Origin: Desulfobulbus sp. Tol-SR
GTDB lineage: Bacteria; Desulfobacterota; Desulfobulbia; Desulfobulbales; Desulfocapsaceae
Reading direction: 5' to 3'
Assembly: GCA_000769715.1 (NCBI GenBank)
Contig: JROS01000039.1
Span: 62,001 to 126,000, forward strand
DNA length: 64,000 nucleotides
Shown here piece after piece: positions 9,718 to 19,198 of the stretch. The notes under the pieces are model-generated. The model was not told the origin of the DNA. It did not search any database and saw nothing but the letters and a program-made list of their open reading frames with translations. Position 1 is the stretch's first letter, and each line of letters starts with the position of its first letter. Position numbers and translations under genes: made by a program.

Positions 9718-10767
9718 GTGCTGCAAACATTCATTACCGCCACCATCTCAGCGGTCCTTGTGTCCGCCCTGTGCTCTCTCTGCGAAGCCGTCCTCTATTC
9801 CGTGACCACAAGCCAACTGGAAATGCTCAAAAATTCGGGTCATGCATCCGCCGGAACCCTCCTGGATCTCCGTGCTGATATCAATGAACCGATTACCGCC
9901 ATTCTGACGCTGAACACTATCGCCAACACCGTCGGCGCCGCAATCGCCGGTGCTGCATCGGCCAAGCTTTTTGGAGATGAAAACCTCGTATTGTTCTCCG
10001 GCATGTTCACCATGACAATCCTGATCTTCTCCGAAATCATACCCAAAACTCTGGGCGTGAGCTTCGCCTTCCGACTCGCGCCGGTCGTCGCCCATCCCAT
10101 CCGCTGGATGGTTGTGATCCTCAAGCCCATCGTCTGGTTCTGCCGCCTCATCACTCGGCTCCTGCCATCCAATGCCCAGGATGTCAATATAAGCGCCGAG
10201 GAACTGCAGACCATCGCCACACTCTCCCTTGAATCCGGGGCGATCGAGAAGGCCGAGGAAAAGGTCATTATCAATATCCTCAGTCTGAAAGGAAAGATTG
10301 TCCGCGAGGTCATGACCCCCCGCACCGTCATCTTTTCTCTCGACGAACAGCTGACTGTCGAAGCGGCCATGAAAAAGGTGACCCTCGTTGGCAATCACAG
10401 CCGTCTTCCAGTCTTCAACAACGATCCGGACAACATCACCGGCATCGTCCTGCGCCGGGATGTCCTGCAGGCGGCGGCCGAGGGGAAATCGGGGCTGGTC
10501 CTCTCCCGTATGCTCCATCCGGTGCATTTCGTGCCGGAAACCGCACCTCTCAACCGCGTTCTGGTCGAATTCTTTGATCGTCGCCAGCACCTCTTCGTTG
10601 TCGTCGATGAATACGGCTCGATGACCGGGGTGATCTCACTGGAGGATATCATCGAGGAGATTGTCGGACGGGAGATAGTCGATGAGACCGACCGAGCCAG
10701 GGACATGAGGGAGTTCGCCCGGGCCAGAAATCTTCAGGCGGTGACCAGGAGAAAGAGCTGCTCCTGA
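9718..10767 (+). CDS. CNNM/DUF21 transmembrane protein with CBS pair
   Basis: Putative membrane transporter or hemolysin-like protein, 349 residues. The N-terminal DUF21 domain has about four membrane segments and the family motif 'IFSEIIPKTLG'. A CBS pair follows ('VREVMTPRTVIFSLDE', then 'HLFVVVDEYGSMTGVISLEDIIEEIVG'). The C-terminal CorC_HlyC domain found in longer relatives is missing, so this is the short form. The start is GTG at 9718 with GGGAG nine bases upstream. Mg2+ or other divalent cation export is the known theme of the family. The substrate here is unknown. It abuts the convergent protease gene with no gap. Confidence 0.82.
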   Translation: MLQTFITATISAVLVSALCSLCEAVLYSVTTSQLEMLKNSGHASAGTLLDLRADINEPITAILTLNTIANTVGAAIAGAASAKLFGDENLVLFSGMFTMTILIFSEIIPKTLGVSFAFRLAPVVAHPIRWMVVILKPIVWFCRLITRLLPSNAQDVNISAEELQTIATLSLESGAIEKAEEKVIINILSLKGKIVREVMTPRTVIFSLDEQLTVEAAMKKVTLVGNHSRLPVFNNDPDNITGIVLRRDVLQAAAEGKSGLVLSRMLHPVHFVPETAPLNRVLVEFFDRRQHLFVVVDEYGSMTGVISLEDIIEEIVGREIVDETDRARDMREFARARNLQAVTRRKSCS

Positions 10768-11862
10768 CTATTCCACCGCCCCAAGGCGCACCGGGAGATC
10801 GACCGACGTCCCGTCCCGTAATACCGTCACCATGACCTCGTCCCCGACCTTGAAACGTTCGAGTTCGGTCCGGATGGCATCATAGGAATCCACCTTGCTG
10901 CCGGCGATCGCGATGATGATATCGCCGAGAACGATCTCCCCCATATACTGCGTGGTGGCCCTCAGTCCCGCCTTGTCGGCCGGGCCGTTTTTCTCCAGAC
11001 CGAGAATCAGCACCCCGTCGACGCCGAGGTTGGCATTGAGATTTTCGTCGGCCAGTGTTGCCCCGAGACCCGGCCGTATAATCCGGCCGAATTTGATCAG
11101 TTCGGGCACCACCCGATTGACTTCGGATACCGGGACAGCGAAGCCGATGCCGGCATACGCCCCGGAAGGGCTGTAAATGGCGGTATTGACTCCGATCAGC
11201 CGGCCGGCGCTGTCCAGCAGCGGCCCCCCGGAATTCCCGGGATTGATCGCCGCATCGGTCTGGATCATGCCATGGATCATGCGGCCGCTGACCGATTTGA
11301 TCTGCCGGCCGAGGGCGGAAATGATCCCGGAGGTGATGGTCCGGTCGAGACCGAAGGGGTTGCCGATCGCATACACCTTCTGGCCGACGAGCAGGTTCGC
11401 CGATTCACCAATGGTGATCGGCTGCAGCAATTTCTTCGGGGCGTTGATCTGGAGCACGGCAATATCCTTGTCGGCAGAGGCGCCGACCAGGACCGCCTTC
11501 CACGTCGAATTATCGGCCATGGTGATCTGAACGCTGTTGGCATCGCTGATCACATGATAATTGGTGACGATCCGCCCCTCGTTGTCCCAGACGAAACCGG
11601 AGCCGGTGCCCTGCGGAATCTCGACCGCATTGAGTGAAAACAAGCCCCGCCGCAGGGCGGTGCTGGTGACATAGACCACCGCATTCGAATTGTTCTTGAA
11701 GATCTCGATCGTATTCTGCTCGTCGGCGGCCAGATCGCCGCGGGCGGTCACGCTCCGCGGCGTCGCCTCCGGATTCAGAGGTGAGCGCACCGGCTGGCCG
11801 AATAGCAGCCACAGCCCGAACAGTATCAGAAAAAGGACCAGGAAGGGGGAGATTTTTTTCAT
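10768..11862 (-). CDS. DegS-like membrane-anchored serine protease (trypsin-PDZ)
   Basis: Periplasmic S1C-family protease, 364 residues. One N-terminal membrane anchor ('FLVLFLILFGLWLLFG') is followed by the protease domain with the triad visible as His in 'VTNYHVI', Asp in 'DKDIAVLQI' and Ser in 'NPGNSGGPLL'. A single PDZ domain follows ('GADKAG'-type 'GPADKAGLRA'). One PDZ and a retained anchor resemble DegS rather than DegP. In the family DegS starts sigma-E release by cutting RseA. No sigma factor or anti-sigma gene is adjacent. The stop codon touches that of the convergent CBS protein gene. Confidence 0.88.
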   Translation of the reverse strand: MKKISPFLVLFLILFGLWLLFGQPVRSPLNPEATPRSVTARGDLAADEQNTIEIFKNNSNAVVYVTSTALRRGLFSLNAVEIPQGTGSGFVWDNEGRIVTNYHVISDANSVQITMADNSTWKAVLVGASADKDIAVLQINAPKKLLQPITIGESANLLVGQKVYAIGNPFGLDRTITSGIISALGRQIKSVSGRMIHGMIQTDAAINPGNSGGPLLDSAGRLIGVNTAIYSPSGAYAGIGFAVPVSEVNRVVPELIKFGRIIRPGLGATLADENLNANLGVDGVLILGLEKNGPADKAGLRATTQYMGEIVLGDIIIAIAGSKVDSYDAIRTELERFKVGDEVMVTVLRDGTSVDLPVRLGAVE

Positions 11863-11937
11863 GGCAGTATGATCAATGGCTCTGATTCGACCCGGTGTGA
11901 CATCACCAGCGACAGACCGGACATCTATCCAGGCGAT

Positions 11938-13320
11938 CTATAATTGCAGCAGCAGCTTGGCCACCGACAGATACACGAATACACCCAGGACGTCGATCAA
12001 GGTCGTGACCACCGGACCGGTAGCGATAGCCGCATCGACATCAAACCGCTTCAGGATCAACGGGACGAGGGAACCGACCGTCGCCGCCATCACCATCGAA
12101 AAAAAGATCGACAGGCCGACGACCAGGCCAAGCAACCTGGGCTCGGCATAGCCGAAATAGGACACCACCCCGAGCAGCAGCCCATAAAGGCTGCCGAGGA
12201 TCAAACCAACGCGCATCTCCTTGAACACAATACGGAACAGCTCGTTGATATTGACCCGGCCGGTGGCGATGCCCCTGACGATGATGGTCGACGACTGGGT
12301 GGCGATGTTGCCGCCCATGCCGGCAATAATCGGCATGAACGAGGCCAGGGCGATGATCTGGCTCAATTCGTGGGAGAAAAAACCGACGATCAGCATCGAC
12401 ATGAGGCCGCCGGCAAATGTCGCCAGCAGCCACGGGGCCCGGATAATGGAATTTTCTCGGATCGATTTGAGCAGGATCTCGCGGTCCTTACCGGCACCGG
12501 CCATCTGCAGGAACTCCTCGGTCGCCTCCTCGCGGATGACATCGATGATATCGTCGACGGTGACGATCCCCAGCAGCTTGTAGTTGGAATCGACGACCGG
12601 CACGGCCAGGATGTTGTACTGGGAGACCACATGGGCGACGTCGTTCTGGGGGGTATCGGTCGTAACCGAGATGACGTTGGGGTTCATGATGTTTTTCAGC
12701 TGCCGGTGCGGCGGATGCATCAGCAGTTCGCGCAGCGACACCACCCCGGCGAGTTTGCCGTCGCCGTGGGTGATATAGAGATAGAACACCATCTCCTTTT
12801 CCTCGCTCCGTTTCTGGATGCTGGTAATGGCCTCCCCCGCGCTCAGCTCTCCGTCAAGGCTCATGAAATCGGGGGACATGAGTCCACCGGCGGTCTCGGG
12901 ATGATACTGGAGCAGTTCCTCCATCTCTTCCCGATCCTGTTTTTCCATGTGCTTGCGGATATCGTTGGCAATCTCCTCCGGCAGGACTTCGAGCAGGTCG
13001 ACGGCGTCGTCGGACGGCATGTTGGCAAGGATATCGGCCATCATCTGCGGCGGCATTTCCTTGACCAGATCGACTACCAGCGAATCATCGAGTTCGCTCA
13101 GAAATTCCCCGACGCGTTCGGTCTGGGCGATGATATTGAAGATTCTGGTACGCTCTTCATCGGTAAGATGGCGAAATACCCATGCGATATCAGCAGGATG
13201 GGTTTTTGATACGAGCTTCATCAAATGCTCGTTGGCCCCCCTCCTGGCAAGGCGGCGGACCATATCGAAAAGGACCATCCCCTCGTTGCCGACGAGTTCT
13301 TTCTTCCCCTTTTCTTCCAT
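11938..13320 (-). CDS. mgtE: Magnesium transporter MgtE
   Basis: Mg2+ channel, about 460 residues. The order is an N-terminal superhelical domain ('[31 protein letters not shown]'-type repeats at about residues 50-130, summarised), a CBS pair ('LNITN'-like region through '[18 protein letters not shown]') and five membrane helices containing '[19 protein letters not shown]', the selectivity and gating segment. I prefer the ATG at 13320 because GGGA lies six bases before it. The ATG at 13326 is an alternative. The protein closes in high cytosolic Mg2+ in the family, so direct channel-level control is expected. Confidence 0.95.
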   Translation of the reverse strand: MEEKGKKELVGNEGMVLFDMVRRLARRGANEHLMKLVSKTHPADIAWVFRHLTDEERTRIFNIIAQTERVGEFLSELDDSLVVDLVKEMPPQMMADILANMPSDDAVDLLEVLPEEIANDIRKHMEKQDREEMEELLQYHPETAGGLMSPDFMSLDGELSAGEAITSIQKRSEEKEMVFYLYITHGDGKLAGVVSLRELLMHPPHRQLKNIMNPNVISVTTDTPQNDVAHVVSQYNILAVPVVDSNYKLLGIVTVDDIIDVIREEATEEFLQMAGAGKDREILLKSIRENSIIRAPWLLATFAGGLMSMLIVGFFSHELSQIIALASFMPIIAGMGGNIATQSSTIIVRGIATGRVNINELFRIVFKEMRVGLILGSLYGLLLGVVSYFGYAEPRLLGLVVGLSIFFSMVMAATVGSLVPLILKRFDVDAAIATGPVVTTLIDVLGVFVYLSVAKLLLQL

Positions 13321-13599
13321 ATCCATTCCCGACGATTAATGATTTACGGCATCCACCTGGTTCAAGGCAAAGTGACGTCATTATACTGCTATACCAAAGC
13401 GATGCTACAATCATTTTCCCTCACAACAGAAATGAATACGATTTTTCGGCGCAGTCGCAACTCAACCGCCAAGATGAATTCAGACAGATAATTGGGACGA
13501 CCACGACAGGTAGACCAATCATCCATGCCTTGGTCCATCCTGGTGATACGGCGGGAGAAAACTCAGCCAGCGAGTAACGAGACGGTGAAGCGATACTGT

Positions 13600-14151
13600 T
13601 CAGAACCGCCGGTAATGCACAAATTCGGCGGCGGGGCGGCGGGGCGGCGGTGAAGGGGCATGGGCGGGATAGCCGAGCGGAATCAAGGAGACAATATCAT
13701 ATGTATCTGGAATTTCGAGTAATTTGGCGACGCGGTCATGGTCGAAGGAGCCGACTATCACCGCCCCCAGCCCGAGGATGTGGGCGGTCAGGCAGATGTT
13801 CTGGGTGGCAAGCCCAAGGTCGAACATCAGCCAGTCCTCGAACCTGGTCTGGCGTTCACCATTGTAATACCCGGCCTTGTGTTTCCGCCCGCAAATCCCG
13901 AGCACCACCGGGGCCTGGGTCATGGCGCGGGTAGCCGGGTTTTTCGGCGACAGCAGCTCGACCAGCCCTTCCTTGTCGGCCTGGGCCTCGATGACGACGA
14001 CCTCCCAGCACTGGCTGTTGCCCCAGGACGGTGCCCAGCGTACTGCTTCAAAGAGTTGCTCGAGCTTCTCCGGCTCGATCGCCTTGTCCTGAAAGCGGCG
14101 GATACTCCTCCTCTCCTTGATTGCCTGCAGCAGTTCCTGTTCGAGCATCAT
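13600..14151 (-). CDS. Nitroreductase-family flavoprotein
   Basis: FMN-dependent oxidoreductase of the nitroreductase fold, 183 residues. The N-terminal signature 'AIKERRSIRRFQDKAI' and 'AVRWAPSWGNSQCWEVVV' bind FMN in this family, and 'GLGAVIVGSFDHDRVAKLL' is the usual C-terminal region. The substrate cannot be told. It is the last gene of a leftward series of acyl-CoA genes, 73 bp after an acyl-CoA dehydrogenase, and may be cotranscribed. Its extreme C-terminus is Pro- and Arg-rich because the DNA there is three tandem copies of an eight-base GC repeat. Confidence 0.85.
   Translation of the reverse strand: MMLEQELLQAIKERRSIRRFQDKAIEPEKLEQLFEAVRWAPSWGNSQCWEVVVIEAQADKEGLVELLSPKNPATRAMTQAPVVLGICGRKHKAGYYNGERQTRFEDWLMFDLGLATQNICLTAHILGLGAVIVGSFDHDRVAKLLEIPDTYDIVSLIPLGYPAHAPSPPPRRPAAEFVHYRRF
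13627..13650. repeat. Three perfect tandem copies of an octamer GGCGGCGG
   Basis: The + strand reads GGCGGCGG three times in a row at 13627-13650. It lies in the 3' end of the nitroreductase gene and encodes part of its Pro/Arg-rich tail. G-runs on the + strand could form a quadruplex. The unit length of eight is not a multiple of three, so loss or gain of a copy would shift the reading frame of the last few residues. Confidence 0.8.
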
Positions 14152-14224
14152 CGGTCCTCAATGGTCGCATTTTGATGAGATTGCAGTAAACCCTTCTGCG
14201 TTTTTCCGGCATTCACTCTCACCA

Positions 14225-15382
14225 TCATGAGAGCTCGCGCAGGATCTCCCTGGAGATGATCATGCGCTGGATCTCGCTGGTACCCTCATAGATCGTGGTA
14301 ATCCGGGCATCACGGGTATAGCGCTCAATGGGGAAATCCTGGGTGTAGCCGTAGCCGCCCAGGATCTGCATCGCCTCATAGCAGGCCCGGTTGGCGGTTT
14401 CCGTGGCGAACACCTTGGCCATCGAGGCCTCCTTGGCAAACGGGCGGCCCTGCTCCTTGCGGAAGGCGGCGTTCATCAGCAGCAGTCGTGCCGCCTCGAG
14501 CGCGGTGTACATATCGGCAATCTTCCATTGAATCGCCTGGAACTCGGAGATCCTCTTGCCGAACTGCACCCTCTCGAGTGCATAGCGGGCCGCGAAATCC
14601 ATCGCCGCCAGACCGACCCCGAGACCAAGGGAACCGATGCCGATGCGCCCGCCGCCGAGTTCGGCAACCGCCACCCGGAAACCATCGTTCATTTTTCCCA
14701 TCAATGCGCTCTTCGGGATCCGGCAGTCTTCGAACAGGAGTTCGTTCGTCGATGAGGCGTGCTGCCCCATCTTCGCCTCCCGCTTGCCGATTACAAGCCC
14801 TTTGGACCCTGCTTCGACCAGGAACAGGCTGATGCCCTTGCCCTTCGGCGCCTTCTGATTGGTCACCGCCCAGACGACAAAGACCCCGGCATAGGGGGCG
14901 CTGGAGATAAAGATCTTCGAGCCGTTCAGCACCCACTGGTCGCCATCGAGGACCGCAGTCGTTTTCATCCCGGCGGGATCTGAACCAGCCCCCGTCTCTG
15001 TCAGCCCGAAGGCCCCGGCCAGGCTCTCACCGCTGCAGATCATCGGGATATACCGCCTTTTCTGCTCTTCCGTGCCAAGGGCCTGGATGACCTCGTTGAC
15101 CATGTTGTTGACCGACACCGTCACCGCCGTGGACGCGCAGGCCCGGGCGATCTCGGTGACGGCGAGACTGAAGGCGATCGCACCGGCCTCCGCCCCGCCG
15201 TACTCGTCCCGGATATTGAGACCCATGAAGCCGAGTTCCGCCAGCTTTTTCAGGTTGGAGAAAAAGGTCTCTTCATTTTCACCCCTGTCCAGTCCGGCGG
15301 CGACCGGTGCCAGTTCGGCGGCGGCAAATTCACGCGCGGTATCCTGGATAAGTTTCTGTTCCTCTGTCAGGTCGAGATTCAT
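14225..15382 (-). CDS. Acyl-CoA dehydrogenase
   Basis: FAD enzyme introducing the alpha-beta double bond in acyl-CoA, 385 residues. 'MNLDLTEEQKLIQDTAREFA' is a classical N-terminus. 'AFGLTETGAGSD' and 'NGSKIFISSAPYAG' are FAD- and substrate-binding signatures. '[16 protein letters not shown]' holds the catalytic Glu and the C-terminal FAD contact. The ATG at 15382 has AAGGA eight bases upstream and begins four bases after the enoyl-CoA hydratase stop, indicating coupling. The sequence resembles short-chain or butyryl-CoA dehydrogenases. The exact chain length is not readable by eye. Confidence 0.92.
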   Translation of the reverse strand: MNLDLTEEQKLIQDTAREFAAAELAPVAAGLDRGENEETFFSNLKKLAELGFMGLNIRDEYGGAEAGAIAFSLAVTEIARACASTAVTVSVNNMVNEVIQALGTEEQKRRYIPMICSGESLAGAFGLTETGAGSDPAGMKTTAVLDGDQWVLNGSKIFISSAPYAGVFVVWAVTNQKAPKGKGISLFLVEAGSKGLVIGKREAKMGQHASSTNELLFEDCRIPKSALMGKMNDGFRVAVAELGGGRIGIGSLGLGVGLAAMDFAARYALERVQFGKRISEFQAIQWKIADMYTALEAARLLLMNAAFRKEQGRPFAKEASMAKVFATETANRACYEAMQILGGYGYTQDFPIERYTRDARITTIYEGTSEIQRMIISREILRELS

Positions 15383-15386
15383 GATT

Positions 15387-16175
15387 TCAATCCTTGTCGC
15401 TGTCGAAGCGTGGCACCCGTTTTTCAATAAAGGCCTTCATTCCTTCCTGCTGCTGGGGGCTGGCAAAACACATGGCGAAGAGATCGGCCTCGTAGCGGCA
15501 GGCCCGGCCGAGATCCATCTCGAGGCCGTTATTGACTGCATCCTTGCAAAATCTGACGGCGACCGGGCCGCGCGCGGCAATTTTTCCTGCCAGTTCCCGG
15601 CACGAGTTCATCACCTGGTCCCGCGGCACCACTCGGTTGACGAGACCGATCCGGGCGGCCTCGCCGGCCTCGATGATATCGCCGGAAAAAAGCAATTCGC
15701 AGGCATATCCCTTGCCGATCAGGCGCGGCAGGCGCTGGGTGCCGGCAAAGCCCGGGATGACACCGAGACCCACTTCCGGTTGACCGAAGCGGGCGTTTTC
15801 GCCGGCAATACGGATGTCACAGGCGAGGGCGAGCTCACAACCGCCGCCCAGGGCGAAACCGTTGACGGCGGCAATGACCGGCCGATCGAGCTGTTCGATC
15901 GCATTCATCACCTTTTGCCCCAGGGTGGCAAAATCACGGGCCTGCAGCGGATCGAGATGCTGCATGTAGGCGATATCGGCCCCGGCGACGAAGGATTTCT
16001 CCCCCGATCCGGTCAGGATGACAACACGAATTGTCGAATCATCGGCAATCACCTGGAAACAGCGGGCGAGATCCTCCAGAGTGTCGCGGTTCAAGGCGTT
16101 GAGCACCTTCGGCCGGTTGATCGTGACTGTGGCAATGGCCCCATCTTTTTCAAACAGGATTGTCTCGAATTCCAT
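15387..16175 (-). CDS. Enoyl-CoA hydratase (crotonase family)
   Basis: Hydrates trans-2-enoyl-CoA to 3-hydroxyacyl-CoA, 262 residues, normal length. The oxyanion-hole segments 'SFVAGADI' and 'GFALGGGCELALACD' and both catalytic glutamates (in 'GGGCELA' and 'GQPEVGLGVIPG') are present, which supports hydratase activity rather than a divergent crotonase. GGAGA lies seven bases before the ATG. It sits immediately upstream of the acyl-CoA dehydrogenase in the same direction and supplies the next beta-oxidation step. Confidence 0.93.
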   Translation of the reverse strand: MEFETILFEKDGAIATVTINRPKVLNALNRDTLEDLARCFQVIADDSTIRVVILTGSGEKSFVAGADIAYMQHLDPLQARDFATLGQKVMNAIEQLDRPVIAAVNGFALGGGCELALACDIRIAGENARFGQPEVGLGVIPGFAGTQRLPRLIGKGYACELLFSGDIIEAGEAARIGLVNRVVPRDQVMNSCRELAGKIAARGPVAVRFCKDAVNNGLEMDLGRACRYEADLFAMCFASPQQQEGMKAFIEKRVPRFDSDKD

Positions 16176-16241
16176 ACAGTTTCTCCACTCTTCTTCAACT
16201 GCGGCAAAAAAGTTTTGATCAGGTCTCTCCGGGATGCTCGA

Positions 16242-16988
16242 TCACTCGACAAGCGTGAATTTCCAGGCGCAGAACCATTCATCCGGATGCGGGTCGGGCG
16301 GACAGCCGATGCACTGGGTGGTGATCCTTTTATCGACCGCCCGGGCAAAATAGCTGTACTCGACCAGACCGGCCGACTTGCAGGGGTAATCCTGCAATCC
16401 CTTCCGTTTTCTGGCGCTCTGGACCCGACAATCGTTCATCTGGAAGACAAAACTGTCAGGGGTCTCATCGGTAAACGACTGCTCGTTGACGAAACCATAG
16501 ACCCTGAAGGCCAGGGCCTTTTTCAATCCCTGCAGTCCCGGGTTTTCCGGCAGGTCGAGCAGCTTTTTGATCGATGCCGCCTCGAACGGTGAAAACTGCG
16601 CCCAGCAGGAATCGTTGCAGCGTTTGGCCTCATTGAGTCCTTCAGCCGACTCGATGGTCTGGAACCAGATGCCGTCCCCTGCCAGCCAGTTTTTTGCCAC
16701 CCGGTCCCGCAGGTCGATCAAGGCCTTATCATCCATGGCGAGAAGAGCCCCCGGAATTCCGTCTTCCATCGAAAACCCGAGCAGCTTCGACAGATGATGC
16801 ATCTGCACGTCATAGCTCTTCTTCGTCGCCGCGTGGAGAAATTCCAGCGCCCTGTCCATCCCCATCTGGTGTTTGACCTCGGCAAACCACAGGGCGTGGT
16901 GGATCATCGATCGATGAAAAAGGTCGATAACCAGGCGGGCCGTCTCTTTTTTGTCCAGTTCATCCGGATTGTTGGCGTTCTTCAGCAT
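16242..16988 (-). CDS. DUF6125-like cysteine-rich cytosolic protein
   Basis: Protein of 248 residues of unproved function. It begins with a helical region ('HRSMIHHALWFAEVKHQMG'), then shows conserved-looking cysteines in 'RCNDSCWAQF', 'NDCRVQSAR', 'YPCKSAG', 'QCIGCPPDPH' and 'FCAWKF'. This arrangement recalls the DUF6125 and L-2-amino-thiazoline-4-carboxylate hydrolase-like families, which I assign from memory with moderate certainty. The many Cys suggest a metal or thiol role. It lies inside the beta-oxidation operon, 66 bp before the hydratase gene and 24 bp after the M24 gene, so a part in acyl-CoA metabolism is plausible but inferred. Confidence 0.6.
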   Translation of the reverse strand: MLKNANNPDELDKKETARLVIDLFHRSMIHHALWFAEVKHQMGMDRALEFLHAATKKSYDVQMHHLSKLLGFSMEDGIPGALLAMDDKALIDLRDRVAKNWLAGDGIWFQTIESAEGLNEAKRCNDSCWAQFSPFEAASIKKLLDLPENPGLQGLKKALAFRVYGFVNEQSFTDETPDSFVFQMNDCRVQSARKRKGLQDYPCKSAGLVEYSYFARAVDKRITTQCIGCPPDPHPDEWFCAWKFTLVE

Positions 16989-17012
16989 GTGCTTCTCCCG
17001 AGTTCGGCTGGA

Positions 17013-18218
17013 TCAACCTGCCAGTATCACGATATCATCCAGCATTTTTGTCAGCGGTTCAAGCCCGCTGGCGGTAACAAGGTGGGTGTTCTCAATACCC
17101 ACGACCCCTTTACCGGGGAGTATGACCTTGGGCTCAAGGGCAATGATCATGCCCTCGGCCAGAGGAAGCTGCTGCCCTTTGGCCAGAAAGGGAAACTCAT
17201 CCAATTCCAGACCAACCCCGTGGCCGGTGAATCGTATCCGTCTCTCCCCTACCCCCATAAACCATTCCCCATAGCCCTTCCTTTCAGCCGAAGCCACCAT
17301 CCGATCATAGATCTCCCCGGTGATCGCCCCCGGCACGGCGAGCCGTTTCACCTCTTCCTGGATCTCCAGCATTGCCGCATGGGCCCGCACCAGTTCGTCC
17401 GGCAGGGCGCCGATGGCAAAGATCCGTGCATGGTCGGAGATGTATCCGTTCAGGGCAAAGACATAGTCGAACAGGACCGGTTCGTTCCTTTGAATTTTCC
17501 TGAAACCCGGCCCCTGGCCGATCAACGGACTGACACCGGCCCCTCCGGTCGGCGAGGCGAGGTAGCTCGGCACCGCCGCCGATGGTCCGGCCATCAGATG
17601 GCCGTAGAACAACTCACTCCCCCACAACCGCATCCGGACTATCCCCTGGTGGCCGAGGCTGCGGGCGTAGGCCTCGAGTTCACCGGCCAGTTCGATCTCC
17701 GTCTTGCCCACCCGCAGCAGTTCGGGAACTTTCCCCGAGACTGCATCGGAGCCGGCCGCTGCCTGGCGGACGAGTCCTATCTCGTAGGGTGATTTCACCG
17801 CCCGGATCAATCGTATCGCCGTCGATACATCAACGATCGTGCTGTCTCTGAAGATGCTTTCGTACTGCCGATAGAGATTGACCGGCACGACATCGAGTTC
17901 CATCCCCAGCCGCGCCGGCAGTTGATACCCCCGCTCCCTGATGATATCGGGGATATTCTTCGAGCCTGCCAGGGAAACGATGTCCGGCAGGGCCGATTCC
18001 GCCTTCGCCCGCTCGAATTCCTTGAAGATCATCAGAATCGGATCCCCTGCTGCCGGAACATACAGCCATCCCTGCTGGGCGGTCGCGCCGAAATAGAAGA
18101 GATCGGTCTTCTGGACGATGAGCGCGCCGTCGACGCCGTCTTGCCGCAACGATTCCTGGAACCTGGCGATCCGGACCTGCAATTCGACCGCCGGTGTCAC
18201 CTGCTCATAGCTGTTCAT
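17013..18218 (-). CDS. M24-family (Xaa-Pro peptidase/creatinase-like) protein
   Basis: Pita-bread metallohydrolase of 401 residues with a creatinase N-terminal domain ('RIARFQESLRQDGVDGALIV') and an M24 domain. All five expected metal ligands can be read: two Asp in 'FDYVFALNGYISDHAR', His in 'FTGHGVGLELDEFP', Glu in 'IALEPK' and Glu in 'GIENTHLV'. Thus it should be catalytically competent. Family members are proline peptidases or creatinase-type enzymes. The embedded position in a beta-oxidation operon, 41 bp after the hydroxyacyl-CoA dehydrogenase, is unexpected for a peptidase, so the substrate is open. Confidence 0.82.
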   Translation of the reverse strand: MNSYEQVTPAVELQVRIARFQESLRQDGVDGALIVQKTDLFYFGATAQQGWLYVPAAGDPILMIFKEFERAKAESALPDIVSLAGSKNIPDIIRERGYQLPARLGMELDVVPVNLYRQYESIFRDSTIVDVSTAIRLIRAVKSPYEIGLVRQAAAGSDAVSGKVPELLRVGKTEIELAGELEAYARSLGHQGIVRMRLWGSELFYGHLMAGPSAAVPSYLASPTGGAGVSPLIGQGPGFRKIQRNEPVLFDYVFALNGYISDHARIFAIGALPDELVRAHAAMLEIQEEVKRLAVPGAITGEIYDRMVASAERKGYGEWFMGVGERRIRFTGHGVGLELDEFPFLAKGQQLPLAEGMIIALEPKVILPGKGVVGIENTHLVTASGLEPLTKMLDDIVILAG

Positions 18219-18259
18219 GGTATCCCTTCTTCTGCACGGTCTTCAATGACAACAGGGAT

Positions 18260-19108
18260 TCAATAGGTAAAGAAGCCCCTGCCGGTTTTCCTTCCCAGCC
18301 AGCCGGCCTCGACATACTTCCTGAGCAGAGGACAAGGACGGTATTTTGAATCCTTGAACCCATCGTAGAGGGTTTCCATGATGGCCAGGCAGGTATCCAG
18401 TCCGATCAGGTCGGCCAAGGCGAGGGGCCCCAGCGGATGGTTCATTCCCAGGCGCATGACAGTGTCGATGTCCTCGGCGCGGCCGACGCCCTGGTACAGG
18501 CAGAACACCGCCTCGTTGATCATCGGCAGCAGGATGCGGTTGGCGATGAAGCCGGGGAAATCGTTGGCCTCGGCCGGGGTCTTGCCGAATTTGGGGCAGA
18601 GATTCCAGGTCAGGTCGAAGGTTTCCTGCGATGTCGCGAGGGCTCGAATCACCTCCACCAGTTTCATGACCGGCACCGGATTCATGAAGTGCATCCCGAT
18701 GACCTTTTCCGGCCGCCTGGTCTGGGCGGCGATCCTGCCGATCGGGATCGACGAGGTATTCGAGGCCAGGATCACATGGGCGGGGCAGATGGCGTCGAGG
18801 TCGCGGAAAATCTTGAATTTCAGATCCTCGCGTTCGACCGCCGCTTCAACGACGTAATCGGCCGTGTCCATGTCCTGCAGGTCGGTGGTGGTCCTGATCC
18901 GGGCCAGAATGGCATCCCGCTCTGCGGTATCCAGCTTTCCCTTGTCGACACTGCGATCGAGATTTTTGGTGATATTGGCCAGTCCTTTGGCAGTGAACTC
19001 CTCCTTGATATCACTCATCAGGACCTGCAGCCCGCTTGTTGCCGCCACCTGGGCGATGCCGTTGCCCATCTGGCCGGCACCGATCACACCGAATGTCTTG
19101 ATCTCCAT
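18260..19108 (-). CDS. hbd: 3-hydroxybutyryl-CoA dehydrogenase
   Basis: NAD(P)-dependent oxidation of 3-hydroxyacyl-CoA to 3-ketoacyl-CoA, 282 residues, the length of the free-standing short-chain enzymes. The Rossmann motif is 'GAGQMGNGIAQVAA'. The catalytic His is in 'GMHFMNPVPVMKLVE', and 'FPGFIANRILLPMINEA' and 'GLDTCLAIMETLYDGF' mark the C-terminal domain. AGGGA precedes the ATG. It lies 82 bp downstream of the damaged thiolase gene in the same direction. Confidence 0.94.
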   Translation of the reverse strand: MEIKTFGVIGAGQMGNGIAQVAATSGLQVLMSDIKEEFTAKGLANITKNLDRSVDKGKLDTAERDAILARIRTTTDLQDMDTADYVVEAAVEREDLKFKIFRDLDAICPAHVILASNTSSIPIGRIAAQTRRPEKVIGMHFMNPVPVMKLVEVIRALATSQETFDLTWNLCPKFGKTPAEANDFPGFIANRILLPMINEAVFCLYQGVGRAEDIDTVMRLGMNHPLGPLALADLIGLDTCLAIMETLYDGFKDSKYRPCPLLRKYVEAGWLGRKTGRGFFTY

Positions 19109-19162
19109 AGCATATCCCTGTCGTTTTAAATTGTATGCAATACCGCGTTGTGAAGGTGCGCT

Positions 19163-19198
19163 TCAGCGTTTGACCACGAGGGCGACCGCCTCAGGAGC
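19163..19198 (-). pseudogene. Out-of-frame remnant of the thiolase C-terminus
   Basis: In the frame shifted by one base from the truncated thiolase, the bases just beyond it read GAPEAVALVVKR and then stop. This resembles the last residues of thiolases (GGG-EAVALVV-type ends). Together with the missing middle part it suggests a deletion of roughly 200-250 bp that also shifted the frame. It is only 12 codons, so the match could be chance, but the position is exactly where a thiolase end should be. Confidence 0.5.

Noticed and set aside
11944-13209. Antisense open frame of 421 codons under mgtE
   Set aside because: It is His-, Asp- and Gln-rich, typical of the reverse of a membrane protein gene, and mgtE is certain.
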